Shown here in pieces: positions 1-5,932 of a DNA stretch of 8,896 bases. The stretch's first letter is position 1, and each line of letters opens with the position of its first letter. The position numbers and the translations under genes are program-made. The stretch spans positions 1 through 8,896 of the forward strand of contig JAJYBT010000018.1 in NCBI GenBank assembly GCA_021778875.1. The letters are read 5' to 3'. The notes below the pieces were generated by a model, which did not search any database, had not been told where the DNA came from, and was given only the letters and a program-made list of their open reading frames with translations. This DNA is from Acidobacteriota bacterium (lineage in GTDB: Bacteria > Acidobacteriota > Terriglobia > Terriglobales > Acidobacteriaceae).

Positions 1-1035
1 AATCGAAACGTTGGTCAGCAACTCTTTTTCCAGACGCTCGCGCAGGTTGCGGCTCGTCACATACTGGCCTTCGCGCCCCGCAAACGGCGAGTTGTTCACG
101 CTGAACTGAATCGCAATCGTCGGCTCATCAATCACAATCAGCGGCAGCGGCGCCGGGTTCTCCACGCTCGTGATTGTCTCGCCAATCGTAAGGCCTTCCA
201 CGCCGGCCACAGCCACAATGTCGCCCATCGTGGTCTCAGTCGTCTCCGTGCGCTTGAGCCCGCTGAAGGTGAACAGCTTCGTAATGCGCGTCTTCTGCAG
301 CGAGCCGTCGCGCTTGGAGATGGTCACGTCGTCGCCCGCGTGCAGCGTGCCCTGAAACACCCGGCAGATGGCGATGCGGCCGAAGTAGTCCGAGTAGTCG
401 AGATTCGTGACCAGAATCTGCAGCGTGCCTTCTGCATCGCCCGTGGCCGCGGGAATCGTGGAAACAATTGTCTCAAACAGCGGCTGCAGGTCCACGCCCG
501 GCGTGGCCAGATCCGTGGTCGCCGTGCCCGCCTTGGCCACCGCGTAGAGCACCGGAAAATCCAGTTGCGACTCGTCCGCATCAAGGTCGATGAACAGGTC
601 ATAGACTTCGTTCAACACTTCCTGCGGCCGCGCGTCTGGGCGGTCAATCTTGTTGATCACGACGATAGGCGGCAGCTTCGCCTCCAGCGCCTTGGCCAGC
701 ACATAGCGCGTCTGTGGCAGCGGGCCCTCGGCCGCATCCACCAGCAGCATCACGCCGTCCACCATCTCCAGCGCCCGCTCCACCTCGCCGCCAAAATCGG
801 CGTGGCCCGGCGTATCCACAATGTTGATCTTGCCGCCGGCATAGTTGATAGCCGTGTTCTTCGCCAGAATCGTAATGCCGCGCTCCCGCTCCAGCTCGTT
901 CGAGTCCATCACCCGCTCGGCCACCTGCTCATTGGCGCGGAAGGTGCCGGCCTGCCGCAGCATGGCGTCAACAAGGGTGGTCTTGCCGTGGTCAACATGG
1001 GCGATGATGGCGATATTGCGTATCGTCTGGCTCAC
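1..1035 (-). CDS. typA: Translational GTPase TypA/BipA, N-terminal part (3' end beyond window)
   Basis: TypA/BipA is a ribosome-associated translational GTPase of the EF-G family, linked to 50S assembly and stress or low-temperature growth. The 345 residues present hold the complete G domain: P-loop AHVDHGKTT (residues 12-20), switch I around RERGIT (50-55), the G3 motif DTPGH (74-78) and NKID (128-131). A beta-barrel domain II follows from about residue 205 ([16 protein letters not shown]). The stretch [16 protein letters not shown] (305-320) and the motif [10 protein letters not shown] are characteristic of TypA rather than EF-G or LepA. The reading begins [17 protein letters not shown] from a GTG at 1033-1035; TypA proteins normally start only a few residues before this motif, and an AAGGAAA box lies 10 nt upstream, so this start is well supported. 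The remaining C-terminal part (EF-G III/V-like domains and TypA-specific C-terminus) lies outside the left edge. It is divergent from the metallo-hydrolase gene at 1262. Confidence 0.97.
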   Translation of the reverse strand, partial: MSQTIRNIAIIAHVDHGKTTLVDAMLRQAGTFRANEQVAERVMDSNELERERGITILAKNTAINYAGGKINIVDTPGHADFGGEVERALEMVDGVMLLVDAAEGPLPQTRYVLAKALEAKLPPIVVINKIDRPDARPQEVLNEVYDLFIDLDADESQLDFPVLYAVAKAGTATTDLATPGVDLQPLFETIVSTIPAATGDAEGTLQILVTNLDYSDYFGRIAICRVFQGTLHAGDDVTISKRDGSLQKTRITKLFTFSGLKRTETTETTMGDIVAVAGVEGLTIGETITSVENPAPLPLIVIDEPTIAIQFSVNNSPFAGREGQYVTSRNLRERLEKELLTNVSI

Positions 1036-1045
1036 AGGTGCGAAT

Positions 1046-1052
1046 TTCCTTT
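1046..1052 (-). promoter_or_regulatory. Shine-Dalgarno for typA (decides GTG start)
   Basis: On the minus strand these bases read AAGGAAA, 10 nt before the GTG at 1035. No ATG codon in frame offers a better start, so this box supports GTG as the initiator. Confidence 0.6.
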
Positions 1053-1059
1053 GTGGGTG

Positions 1060-1131
1060 CGGCCCAAAGGCCGTCAGATTGGTGTGTGAAAATCAGGTGA
1101 ATCACCGCACACTGCGGCATCTTCTATTTTA
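1060..1131 (-). promoter_or_regulatory. Candidate typA promoter and structured leader
   Basis: On the minus strand a -10-like TAAAAT lies at 1131-1126; it matches the sigma-70 consensus at 5 of 6 positions, but the -35 region is poor (best AAGGCA at 18-nt spacing, 3 of 6). Between it and the typA start are two symmetrical elements. One is the odd palindrome GGTGA-A-TCACC at 1096-1106, about 20 nt inside the expected transcript. The other is a CGGCC/GGCCG stem with a 4-nt loop at 1060-1073, just upstream of the ribosome-binding site. The elements are directly visible; any regulatory role is inference. Confidence 0.3.
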
Positions 1132-1224
1132 GCAGCAAGGCGGAGAAAGTGCCTTCTGTGGGGCAATTGGCCAGTCGACGTCCGGCAAAAACCACGCTCT
1201 GCGCAGGACCCGCCCAACGCCACT

Positions 1225-1252
1225 TCCACACCCGGGCTTCGTCAAGTACACT
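1225..1252 (+). promoter_or_regulatory. Candidate promoter placing the start site at the ATG (leaderless)
   Basis: TCCACA (1225-1230) and TACACT (1247-1252) are separated by 16 nt, and each matches the sigma-70 consensus at 4 of 6 positions. Transcription would start about 7-10 nt past the -10 box, at or immediately before the ATG at 1262. The bases between 1241 and 1261 contain no purine-rich Shine-Dalgarno. Together these suggest a leaderless mRNA for the metallo-hydrolase, although the promoter match is only moderate. Confidence 0.3.
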
Positions 1253-1261
1253 TCTCCGCAA

Positions 1262-2320
1262 ATGAGAATCGCCGCTCTCAACCGCCTGATTCCTGCCTTC
1301 CTCTTCGCCTGCACGCTCGCGCTGCTTGTCTTCGCCGCACCGCAGCCCGCCCATGCGCAAGCCAAAACCAACCACCTCCTCATCTACTCCATCGATGTCG
1401 AGGGCGGCCAGGCCACGCTGCTCGTTGCCCCATCCGGCGGCTCGCTCCTTGTCGACACCGGCTGGGGCGGCAACAACGGCCGCGACGCCGACCGCATCCT
1501 TGCCGCCATGCACGATGCCGGCATCACCAGGATCGACCACGTCCTCATCACCCACTTCCACACCGACCACGTCGGCGGCGTGCCCAACCTCGTTCAGCGC
1601 ATCCCCATCGGCGAGTTCCTCGACCACGGCGAAAACCGCGAAGACTCCGACATCACGCGCCGCGACTACGCCGCCTATCTCAAAGCCATCCAGGGCAAGC
1701 CGCGCCGCATCGTCCATCCCGGCGACACCATCTCCATCCCCGGCCTCAGCACCATCGTCCTCGCAGCCGACGGCGAGCACATCACGCAGGTTCCCGGAAT
1801 CAAGCCCGTGCCCAACCCCTGGTGCGCCGCCGAGCCCCAGTGGCCCGTGGACGACAGCGAAAACGCCCGCTCTTCCGGAATCCTGGTACGCTTCGGCAGC
1901 TTCCGCTTTCTCGATCTCGGCGACCTGACCAAGGCAAAGGAAATCGCCCTCGTCTGCCCCAGCAACCCCATCGGCACCGTTGATTTGTATCTCGTGGACC
2001 ATCACGGCATGAACCTCTCCAACGCGCGCGCCCTCGTGGACGCGATTCACCCCCGCGTCGCCATCATGAACAACGGCGCGCACAAAGCGGGCAGCCCCGG
2101 GGCTTGGCAGACCGTGCATGACAGCCCCGGCCTCGCAGACATGTGGATGCTGCACACCGCCGAGGGCTCCGACGCCGCGCACAACAGCCCCGCGCCGTTC
2201 ATCGCCAATCTCAAAGGCGGCAGCGACGGCGCGTACCTCAAGGTCGTCGCATCCGCCGACGGCAACTTCTCCGTCACCAACACGCGCACCGGCCAGACAA
2301 AGCAGTACCCTGCAAAATAG
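1262..2320 (+). CDS. Exported metallo-beta-lactamase-fold hydrolase, ComEC catalytic-domain type
   Basis: This 352-residue protein has a Sec signal peptide (basic MRIAALNR, then a hydrophobic core to about residue 26, probable cleavage after AHA at 30-32), so it acts outside the cytoplasm. The mature part follows the ComEC/Rec2-type metallo-beta-lactamase pattern. It has a first strand IYSIDVEGGQATLL (41-54), SLLVDTGWGG (61-70), the zinc signature THFHTDH (97-103, ligands H98, H100, D102, H103), the RFLDLGDLT strand (215-223) with bridging D221, and VDHHGM (245-250) supplying a late histidine. The fold and two-metal site are well supported. The substrate is not; nuclease, phosphodiesterase and lactonase activities occur in this superfamily. 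It lacks the membrane competence domain of ComEC, so a DNA-uptake role is not implied. The ATG at 1262 is chosen because it directly precedes the signal peptide; no Shine-Dalgarno is visible. Codon use is strongly G/C-ending, like most of the window. The downstream neighbour is also exported, but 245 bases away. Confidence 0.88.
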   Translation: MRIAALNRLIPAFLFACTLALLVFAAPQPAHAQAKTNHLLIYSIDVEGGQATLLVAPSGGSLLVDTGWGGNNGRDADRILAAMHDAGITRIDHVLITHFHTDHVGGVPNLVQRIPIGEFLDHGENREDSDITRRDYAAYLKAIQGKPRRIVHPGDTISIPGLSTIVLAADGEHITQVPGIKPVPNPWCAAEPQWPVDDSENARSSGILVRFGSFRFLDLGDLTKAKEIALVCPSNPIGTVDLYLVDHHGMNLSNARALVDAIHPRVAIMNNGAHKAGSPGAWQTVHDSPGLADMWMLHTAEGSDAAHNSPAPFIANLKGGSDGAYLKVVASADGNFSVTNTRTGQTKQYPAK

Positions 2321-2390
2321 CGCCCCAGCATCCGATTCACGCGGATAGGACATGCTTACCAGGCCACAATCGAGCACAGGCATTGTGTCA

Positions 2391-2464
2391 GGGCACGACT
2401 TCAGTCGTGCCGCATCCGCCGCCTCGTCAACACGGGCTTCAGCCCCTGAGGGAACAGCTTCCCT
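2391..2464. repeat. REP-like cluster of three hairpins
   Basis: Three perfect inverted repeats sit within 74 bases of the region between two genes. The first is GGCACGACT-TC-AGTCGTGCC (2392-2411, 9-bp arms). The second is GGGCT-TC-AGCCC (2434-2445, 5-bp arms). The third is AGGGAA-CAGC-TTCCCT (2449-2464, 6-bp arms). The first two share the same apex, CTTCAG. No T-run follows any of them, so they are not typical intrinsic terminators. The paired-hairpin arrangement and the words around it resemble dispersed intergenic repeats that I recall from acidobacterial genomes, functionally comparable to REP/BIME elements mobilised by RAYT transposases. That family assignment is from memory and unverified. 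A looser repeat, CACAAT/ATTGTG (2365-2370 and 2382-2387), lies just upstream and may belong to the element. A role in ending or stabilising the upstream mRNA is possible. Confidence 0.65.
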
Positions 2465-2505
2465 GCCGAACAAACTATGCAGAACCTCAACACGCCACTG
2501 AGCTT

Positions 2506-2511
2506 TACAAT
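2506..2511 (+). promoter_or_regulatory. Candidate -10 box for the TIM-barrel gene
   Basis: TACAAT matches the sigma-70 -10 consensus at 5 of 6 positions and lies about 55 nt before the ATG at 2566. No convincing -35 hexamer lies 16-18 nt upstream. A promoter here would separate this gene's transcription from the metallo-hydrolase across the hairpin cluster. Confidence 0.3.
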
Positions 2512-2520
2512 GGCAAGCGC

Positions 2521-2562
2521 AACCGGAGCCCGCAAACCGGCGCTTCGAAACCGGAGGAAACA
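2521..2562 (+). repeat. Three 14-nt tandem units ending at the ribosome-binding site
   Basis: AACCGG recurs at 2521, 2535 and 2549, exactly 14 nt apart. The first and third units share the longer word AACCGGAG; the second reads AACCGGCG. The third unit contains the GGAGG Shine-Dalgarno (2553-2557) for the gene at 2566. Because CCGG is self-complementary, copies could pair with one another near the ribosome-binding site. Confidence 0.5.
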
Positions 2563-2565
2563 TTC

Positions 2566-3531
2566 ATGTCCATTTCACGGCGGGAATTTATGAGCGGATT
2601 AGCGGCAACCGGCGCACTGGCGTCCACAGCGCGCGTGGCTCATGCCAGCGCAAGCTGCCCATTCCGCGTAGCCGTCATCAATGACGAAATCACCCAGGAC
2701 TTTGACCACGCCTGCTACGTGGCCGCGCACGACTTCGGCCTGCAGTGGATCGAGCTGCGCGGCATGTGGAACAAGAACATCACCGATCTCGACGCAGCCG
2801 ACCTCACGCGCTCGCTCGCCATTCTCAAGAAATACAGCCTGCGCGTGACGGACATTGCCAGCCCGCTCTTCAAGACCGACTGGCCCGGCGCGCCCATCTC
2901 AAAGCAGAGCGAGCGCCGCGATAATTTCCACGCCGACTTCGACTTCAAGGCGCAGGACGCACTGCTCGACCACAGCATTGAACTGGCCAAGACCTTCAGC
3001 ACAGACCGCGTGCGCTGCTTTGACTTCTGGCGCCTCGACGACCAGAAGCCCTATCGCGCTGCAATCAACGACAAGCTGCGCCAGGCCGCGCAACGCTGCG
3101 CCAAACACAACATCATCCTGCTGCTTGAAAACGAAATGTCCTGCAACACGGCAACCGCAGAGGAGTCCGTTGCCACGCTCGCTGCCGTGCCTGAAACCAA
3201 CTTCATGCTCAACTGGGACCCCGGCAACGCCGCTACCTTCCCCAACAGCAAGCCCTTTCCTGACGGTTACAACCTGCTGCCCAATCACCGCATCGGCCAC
3301 TGCCACGCTAAGAGCGTGATTCGCCATCCCGACGGCAAATGGGAGTGGGCCGCTGTCGGCACGGGCGTCGTGGACTGGGCCGCGCAACTCCGCGCCCTCC
3401 AGCACGACGGCTACCACTACGCCGTGAGCCTTGAAACGCATTGGCGCGGAGCCGGCACGCCCGAAGCCTCCACCCGCATCAGCATGAAGGGGCTCAAAGA
3501 AGCCCTCGCCAAAGCCGGAACAGGCTGCTGA
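2566..3531 (+). CDS. Tat-exported xylose-isomerase-like TIM-barrel protein (sugar phosphate isomerase/epimerase family)
   Basis: This 321-residue protein belongs to the AP endonuclease family 2/xylose isomerase-like TIM-barrel group, whose members isomerise or epimerise sugars, inositols or related compounds using a divalent metal. The N-terminus carries a twin-arginine signal, SRREFM (4-9), followed by a hydrophobic stretch to about residue 25 and AHA (25-27), implying folded export, typical when a metal cofactor is loaded in the cytoplasm. The expected metal ligands can be placed: a glutamate in LLLENE (E188 or E190), D218 in NWDPGN, H247 in GHCHAKS, and E290 in SLETHW. The ATG at 2566 is chosen for GGAGG 8 nt upstream and because it places the twin arginine at the proper position; the frame stays open far upstream without other support. 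The substrate cannot be read from sequence and the neighbours do not define a sugar pathway. Its 3' end meets a convergent methyltransferase gene. Confidence 0.9.
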   Translation: MSISRREFMSGLAATGALASTARVAHASASCPFRVAVINDEITQDFDHACYVAAHDFGLQWIELRGMWNKNITDLDAADLTRSLAILKKYSLRVTDIASPLFKTDWPGAPISKQSERRDNFHADFDFKAQDALLDHSIELAKTFSTDRVRCFDFWRLDDQKPYRAAINDKLRQAAQRCAKHNIILLLENEMSCNTATAEESVATLAAVPETNFMLNWDPGNAATFPNSKPFPDGYNLLPNHRIGHCHAKSVIRHPDGKWEWAAVGTGVVDWAAQLRALQHDGYHYAVSLETHWRGAGTPEASTRISMKGLKEALAKAGTGC

Positions 3532-3553
3532 ACGTGGGTTTGGCACTCAGCAG
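3525..3553. terminator. Hairpin between convergent genes, possible bidirectional terminator
   Basis: CTGCTGA (3525-3531) and TCAGCAG (3547-3553) form a perfect 7-bp stem, and inside it GTG (3534-3536) can pair with CAC (3544-3546) across a 2-nt bulge. The left arm includes the stop codon of the TIM-barrel gene, and the right arm ends 8 nt before the stop of the opposing methyltransferase. The position suits transcript ending in both directions, but neither side has a T-run, so intrinsic termination is uncertain. Confidence 0.4.
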
Positions 3554-3560
3554 ATAAGCC

Positions 3561-4418
3561 TCAAAGAAGTGTCCCGCGGCCACCGGCTTGAATGCTATTC
3601 AGAAGAGCCGCCCATTCCTGGGGTGCAATTGGCGAACGCGGAACACGGGCGCGGTTCAGCTTGTAAAGGGCTTTCTTCAGTCCGCGCAAGGGCTTGTCTT
3701 CTTTGACGAACGGGATAAGACGTTTGGCGGCTTGCGCAATGGACGCGCGAAGTTCGTGAAACGAAGCGCCATCCTCTGGCCGAAATTGCGCCCAGCCAAT
3801 CGAGTGCACAAAACCCGCTGCTCCAAACGTGTCAGAGCGCAGAACATCTTCAACGAAAACTCGGATCGGACCGGAAAACTCATGGAGTGCATTATGAAAT
3901 GCCACAATGCCCTCTGGCACTACGTGGCGCGAAAAGCCATCGAAATCCGACTTCGCCCCTTGGTAGCTATGGTCGCCATCAATCCACAAAAAACGGATAG
4001 GACGACTCCAGGAGGAGGCTATGTCGCTCGAGTAGGCACGATGCACCTCCACCATGTCTGACACGCCAGCGACCCGAAGGTTATTCAAGAATTCCTCGTA
4101 AGACGAGGCATTGGGTGCCGCTCGATGGGCTTTCAGTTCAGAAGAATTGAAGTTGTGCGGGTCGATGGCGACAATCGGACCGAGGCCATAGTGCGCGGCC
4201 ACCTTGGCCAGCATAACCGTGGATTTTCCCTTGAAGCTGCCGATTTCAACAATACCCCCACCCGGTGGTGCGCAGGCCGCTGCCATTCCCAGGAAGCGGG
4301 CTTCCTGTTCAAGCAGAAATCCGGGAATTTCTCGAACTGATTCCCAAGCCGAGTCGAGGACAGAATCGAGATCGTGCGGCACTTCCATCATCGCCAATGC
4401 CATCTCCCTGTTACGCAT
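3561..4418 (-). CDS. Class I SAM-dependent methyltransferase (Methyltransf_24-like)
   Basis: This protein of up to 285 residues has a Rossmann-type methyltransferase core. Motif I is IVEIGSFKGKST (56-67) with the acidic E58. IVAIDPHNF (82-90) ends strand 2 with D86, expected to hold the SAM ribose. FLWIDGDHSYQGAKSDF (143-159) and GIVAFHN (170-176) match the IDGDHSY family of small-molecule or sugar O-methyltransferases. Relatives usually have HD where this protein has H175-N176, a change in a likely metal or catalytic position. Residues from about 210 onward form a basic tail of unclear role. The start is ambiguous: ATGs at 4418, 4403, 4391 and 4388 are in frame. AGGGAG abuts the 4403 ATG and lies 12 nt before the 4391 ATG, so translation may begin at 4391; the longest form is given. 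GC content is visibly lower than in neighbouring genes (hand count 42% for 3841-3900 against 73% for 7921-7980), suggesting acquisition. It may follow the glycosyltransferase in transcription. Confidence 0.85.
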   Translation of the reverse strand: MRNREMALAMMEVPHDLDSVLDSAWESVREIPGFLLEQEARFLGMAAACAPPGGGIVEIGSFKGKSTVMLAKVAAHYGLGPIVAIDPHNFNSSELKAHRAAPNASSYEEFLNNLRVAGVSDMVEVHRAYSSDIASSWSRPIRFLWIDGDHSYQGAKSDFDGFSRHVVPEGIVAFHNALHEFSGPIRVFVEDVLRSDTFGAAGFVHSIGWAQFRPEDGASFHELRASIAQAAKRLIPFVKEDKPLRGLKKALYKLNRARVPRSPIAPQEWAALLNSIQAGGRGTLL

Positions 4419-4503
4419 GATAGACGCTGTCGGGATCGAGCTTGGCCGGAGTAATTCAAAACGACCGCGAGGAAGGTCGAGGGAAACAGGCCCGCTTGCA
4501 TCG

Positions 4504-4509
4504 TGTCAA
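4504..4509 (-). promoter_or_regulatory. Consensus -35 hexamer upstream of the methyltransferase
   Basis: The minus strand reads TTGACA, a perfect -35, about 86 nt before the longest methyltransferase start and just after the glycosyltransferase stop. No good -10 lies 16-18 nt downstream (the bases there are GC-rich and end in TTTCC), so this may be chance. The rest of the 4419-4529 gap shows nothing else clear. Confidence 0.2.
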
Positions 4510-4529
4510 TCAGCAAAGCCTTCCAGCTA

Positions 4530-5810
4530 TTACGCCTTCCGCGTCCGCCGGTGCAGCTCTTCCAGCGCATCGCACGCAGCCTTCACGCCGTCTTCGCCGC
4601 GCAGCCGCTCGGCCACGCTCTGTGCGTGCTGCGCAAAACCCGGCTCGTCCAGCATCGCCCGCAGCGTGCGCGCCACGCGCTCCGGCTTGTAGCCGGATTT
4701 TTGAATCACCTGCGCCACGCCCAGCCGCTGCATGCGCCGCGCGTTGTCCGGCTGGTCATGCGAGTAGGGCATGATCAGCATCGGCCTGCCCGCGCGCAGG
4801 CACTGCGCCGTCGTCCCCACGCCGCCCTGATGCACCACCAGCGCCGCCCGCGAAAACAGCTTCGAGTAAGGCGCGTACTCCGCCACGCAAATTGAGTCCG
4901 GCAGCTTCTGATGCGGCCGGTTGCGCGGGTCCGTGCCAATCAGCAGCACCGCGCGAATCCCCAGCTCCATCGCTGCCTTTGCCGACACCTCGTAGAAATC
5001 CCCCGCAGCCAGCACCGCCGCCGACCCCAGCGTGAACACCACCGGCGCAGCGCCCGCATTCATGAACTCTTCCAGATGCGCAGGCAGCGCCGCATTGCCC
5101 GCGTCCGCGTCATAAAAGCAGAAGCCCGCGATCAGCGTGTGCTGCGGCCAGTCCTTCTGCTCGTCGCCCAGCACGTGCGAGAAAAGCGCCAGCACCAGAT
5201 GCGGCGAGTGCTTCGCGTCAAACAGCGGATTCGCGCCCCTTGGCAAGCCCAGTTCCCGGCGCAGCTCATAGATGGGCTGCGGCCACTTGCGGCTCACAAA
5301 CCGCGCCAGCCGCTTCATCACCTGCCCCATGCCCGCCAGCCTGTCCGCCCGCGCAAGCTGCGGAAACGGCGGCAGCACCGGCGGATCATACGCTGAGAAG
5401 AACGACAACGGCGCCAGCACATAACTCGCCCACGGAATCTTCGCTTCCTCCGCCACCACCGGCCCGGCATAGTTCAGCTCGCCCAGCAGCAGCAGGTCCG
5501 CGCGCGCAGGCTTGGTGGCAGCATCCAGCAGGTCGGTGTAGGTCTCGCGTAGCGCGGGAAAGAGAAAATTGCGCAGCCCATGCTCGGTGCCATGCTTCAC
5601 GTCGTAGACCATCTCGACAAGAATCGAGTTCGTCGGATCAATGTCCGGCCGCACAGCGTGAAACTCCAACCCCAGCGGCGCAATCTTCGGCGCGTAGACC
5701 GCGGGCAGCGCCATCACCGGCACATGCCCCCGCCGCCTCAGTTCAAGAGCAATGGCGATCAGCGGATTGATGTCGCCGTAGGTCCCGATGTTCGACAGAA
5801 CAATGCGCAC
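4530..5810 (-). CDS. GT1/MGT-family glycosyltransferase (UDP-glycosyltransferase-like, GT-B fold)
   Basis: This 426-residue protein is a GT-B glycosyltransferase that moves a sugar from an NDP-sugar to an acceptor. The N-terminal half starts with IVLSNIGTYGDINPLIAIALEL (3-24), the GxxGDxxP-type acceptor-domain opening shared by sterol glucosyltransferases, macrolide glycosyltransferases and GT28 enzymes. The C-terminal donor domain starts near VVFTLGS (257-263). It carries the family signature from VVHQGGVGTTAQ (325-336) through AGRPMLIMP (340-348) to DQPDNA (352-357), with H327 for phosphate contact and D352-Q353 for sugar recognition. No signal peptide or membrane segment is evident, so it is probably cytosolic or membrane-peripheral. 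Length is normal for the family. The start is GTG at 5808-5810, where the protein begins VRIVLSN, directly at the first strand; the upstream ribosome-binding site is weak. Acceptor is unknown: lipid, sterol-like, carotenoid or natural-product acceptors are all possible. It is divergent from the response regulator and upstream of the methyltransferase in the same orientation. Confidence 0.88.
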   Translation of the reverse strand: MRIVLSNIGTYGDINPLIAIALELRRRGHVPVMALPAVYAPKIAPLGLEFHAVRPDIDPTNSILVEMVYDVKHGTEHGLRNFLFPALRETYTDLLDAATKPARADLLLLGELNYAGPVVAEEAKIPWASYVLAPLSFFSAYDPPVLPPFPQLARADRLAGMGQVMKRLARFVSRKWPQPIYELRRELGLPRGANPLFDAKHSPHLVLALFSHVLGDEQKDWPQHTLIAGFCFYDADAGNAALPAHLEEFMNAGAAPVVFTLGSAAVLAAGDFYEVSAKAAMELGIRAVLLIGTDPRNRPHQKLPDSICVAEYAPYSKLFSRAALVVHQGGVGTTAQCLRAGRPMLIMPYSHDQPDNARRMQRLGVAQVIQKSGYKPERVARTLRAMLDEPGFAQHAQSVAERLRGEDGVKAACDALEELHRRTRKA

Positions 5811-5835
5811 AAGTGGGTCCGTAGTTCGGAATGGT

Positions 5836-5911
5836 GACGCATCGATAAGAGTAATGCATGAAGAAGACGCAGATCAGCTTCAGCCTCATTTAATCTTGCC
5901 GCAGCGATAAT
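5836..5911 (+). promoter_or_regulatory. Divergent control region with candidate -10 and GACGCA repeat
   Basis: The 122-base region 5811-5932 separates the divergent glycosyltransferase and response-regulator genes. GATAAT at 5906-5911 matches the -10 consensus at 5 of 6 positions and would start transcription near 5918, giving a very short leader; no good -35 accompanies it. GACGCA occurs at 5836-5841 and again at 5866-5871, exactly 30 nt apart, about three helical turns. Such phasing could suit a dimeric regulator, possibly the neighbouring one, but this is speculative. Confidence 0.25.
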
Positions 5912-5932
5912 GGCATCAGGGAGACGAGCCCC

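Noticed and set aside
340..1089. A 249-codon plus-strand open frame opposite typA.
   Set aside because: The minus strand here encodes all TypA GTPase motifs; the plus-strand product is Arg/His/Leu-rich antisense translation with no recognisable feature.
2392..2464. Reading the three hairpins as a rho-independent terminator.
   Set aside because: None is followed by a T-run on either strand, and the shared CTTCAG apex fits a repeat family better.
2391..2562. A CRISPR array from the repeated short words.
   Set aside because: The hairpins differ in sequence, the 14-nt units have no spacers of CRISPR length, and no cas gene is present.
1124..2563. A 479-codon open frame on the minus strand, antisense to the metallo-hydrolase.
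   Set aside because: Its protein is low-complexity, rich in Gly, Ala, Val, Asp and Glu, as expected from the reverse complement of G/C-ending codons. It has no domain, while the plus strand encodes a complete metallo-beta-lactamase fold with a signal peptide.
2143..2565. An upstream extension of the TIM-barrel reading frame.
   Set aside because: It overlaps the metallo-hydrolase gene and translates the REP-like hairpins into Arg-rich sequence. The ATG at 2566 has GGAGG 8 nt upstream and places a twin-arginine signal at the N-terminus.
3588..4061. A 157-codon plus-strand frame opposite the methyltransferase.
   Set aside because: The minus strand carries the SAM-binding and IDGDHSY motifs; this frame has no domain or ribosome-binding site.
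4388..4570. A 60-codon minus-strand frame bridging the glycosyltransferase end and methyltransferase start.
   Set aside because: It is out of frame with both genes, overlaps both, and shows no motif; it looks like a chance frame in the spacer.
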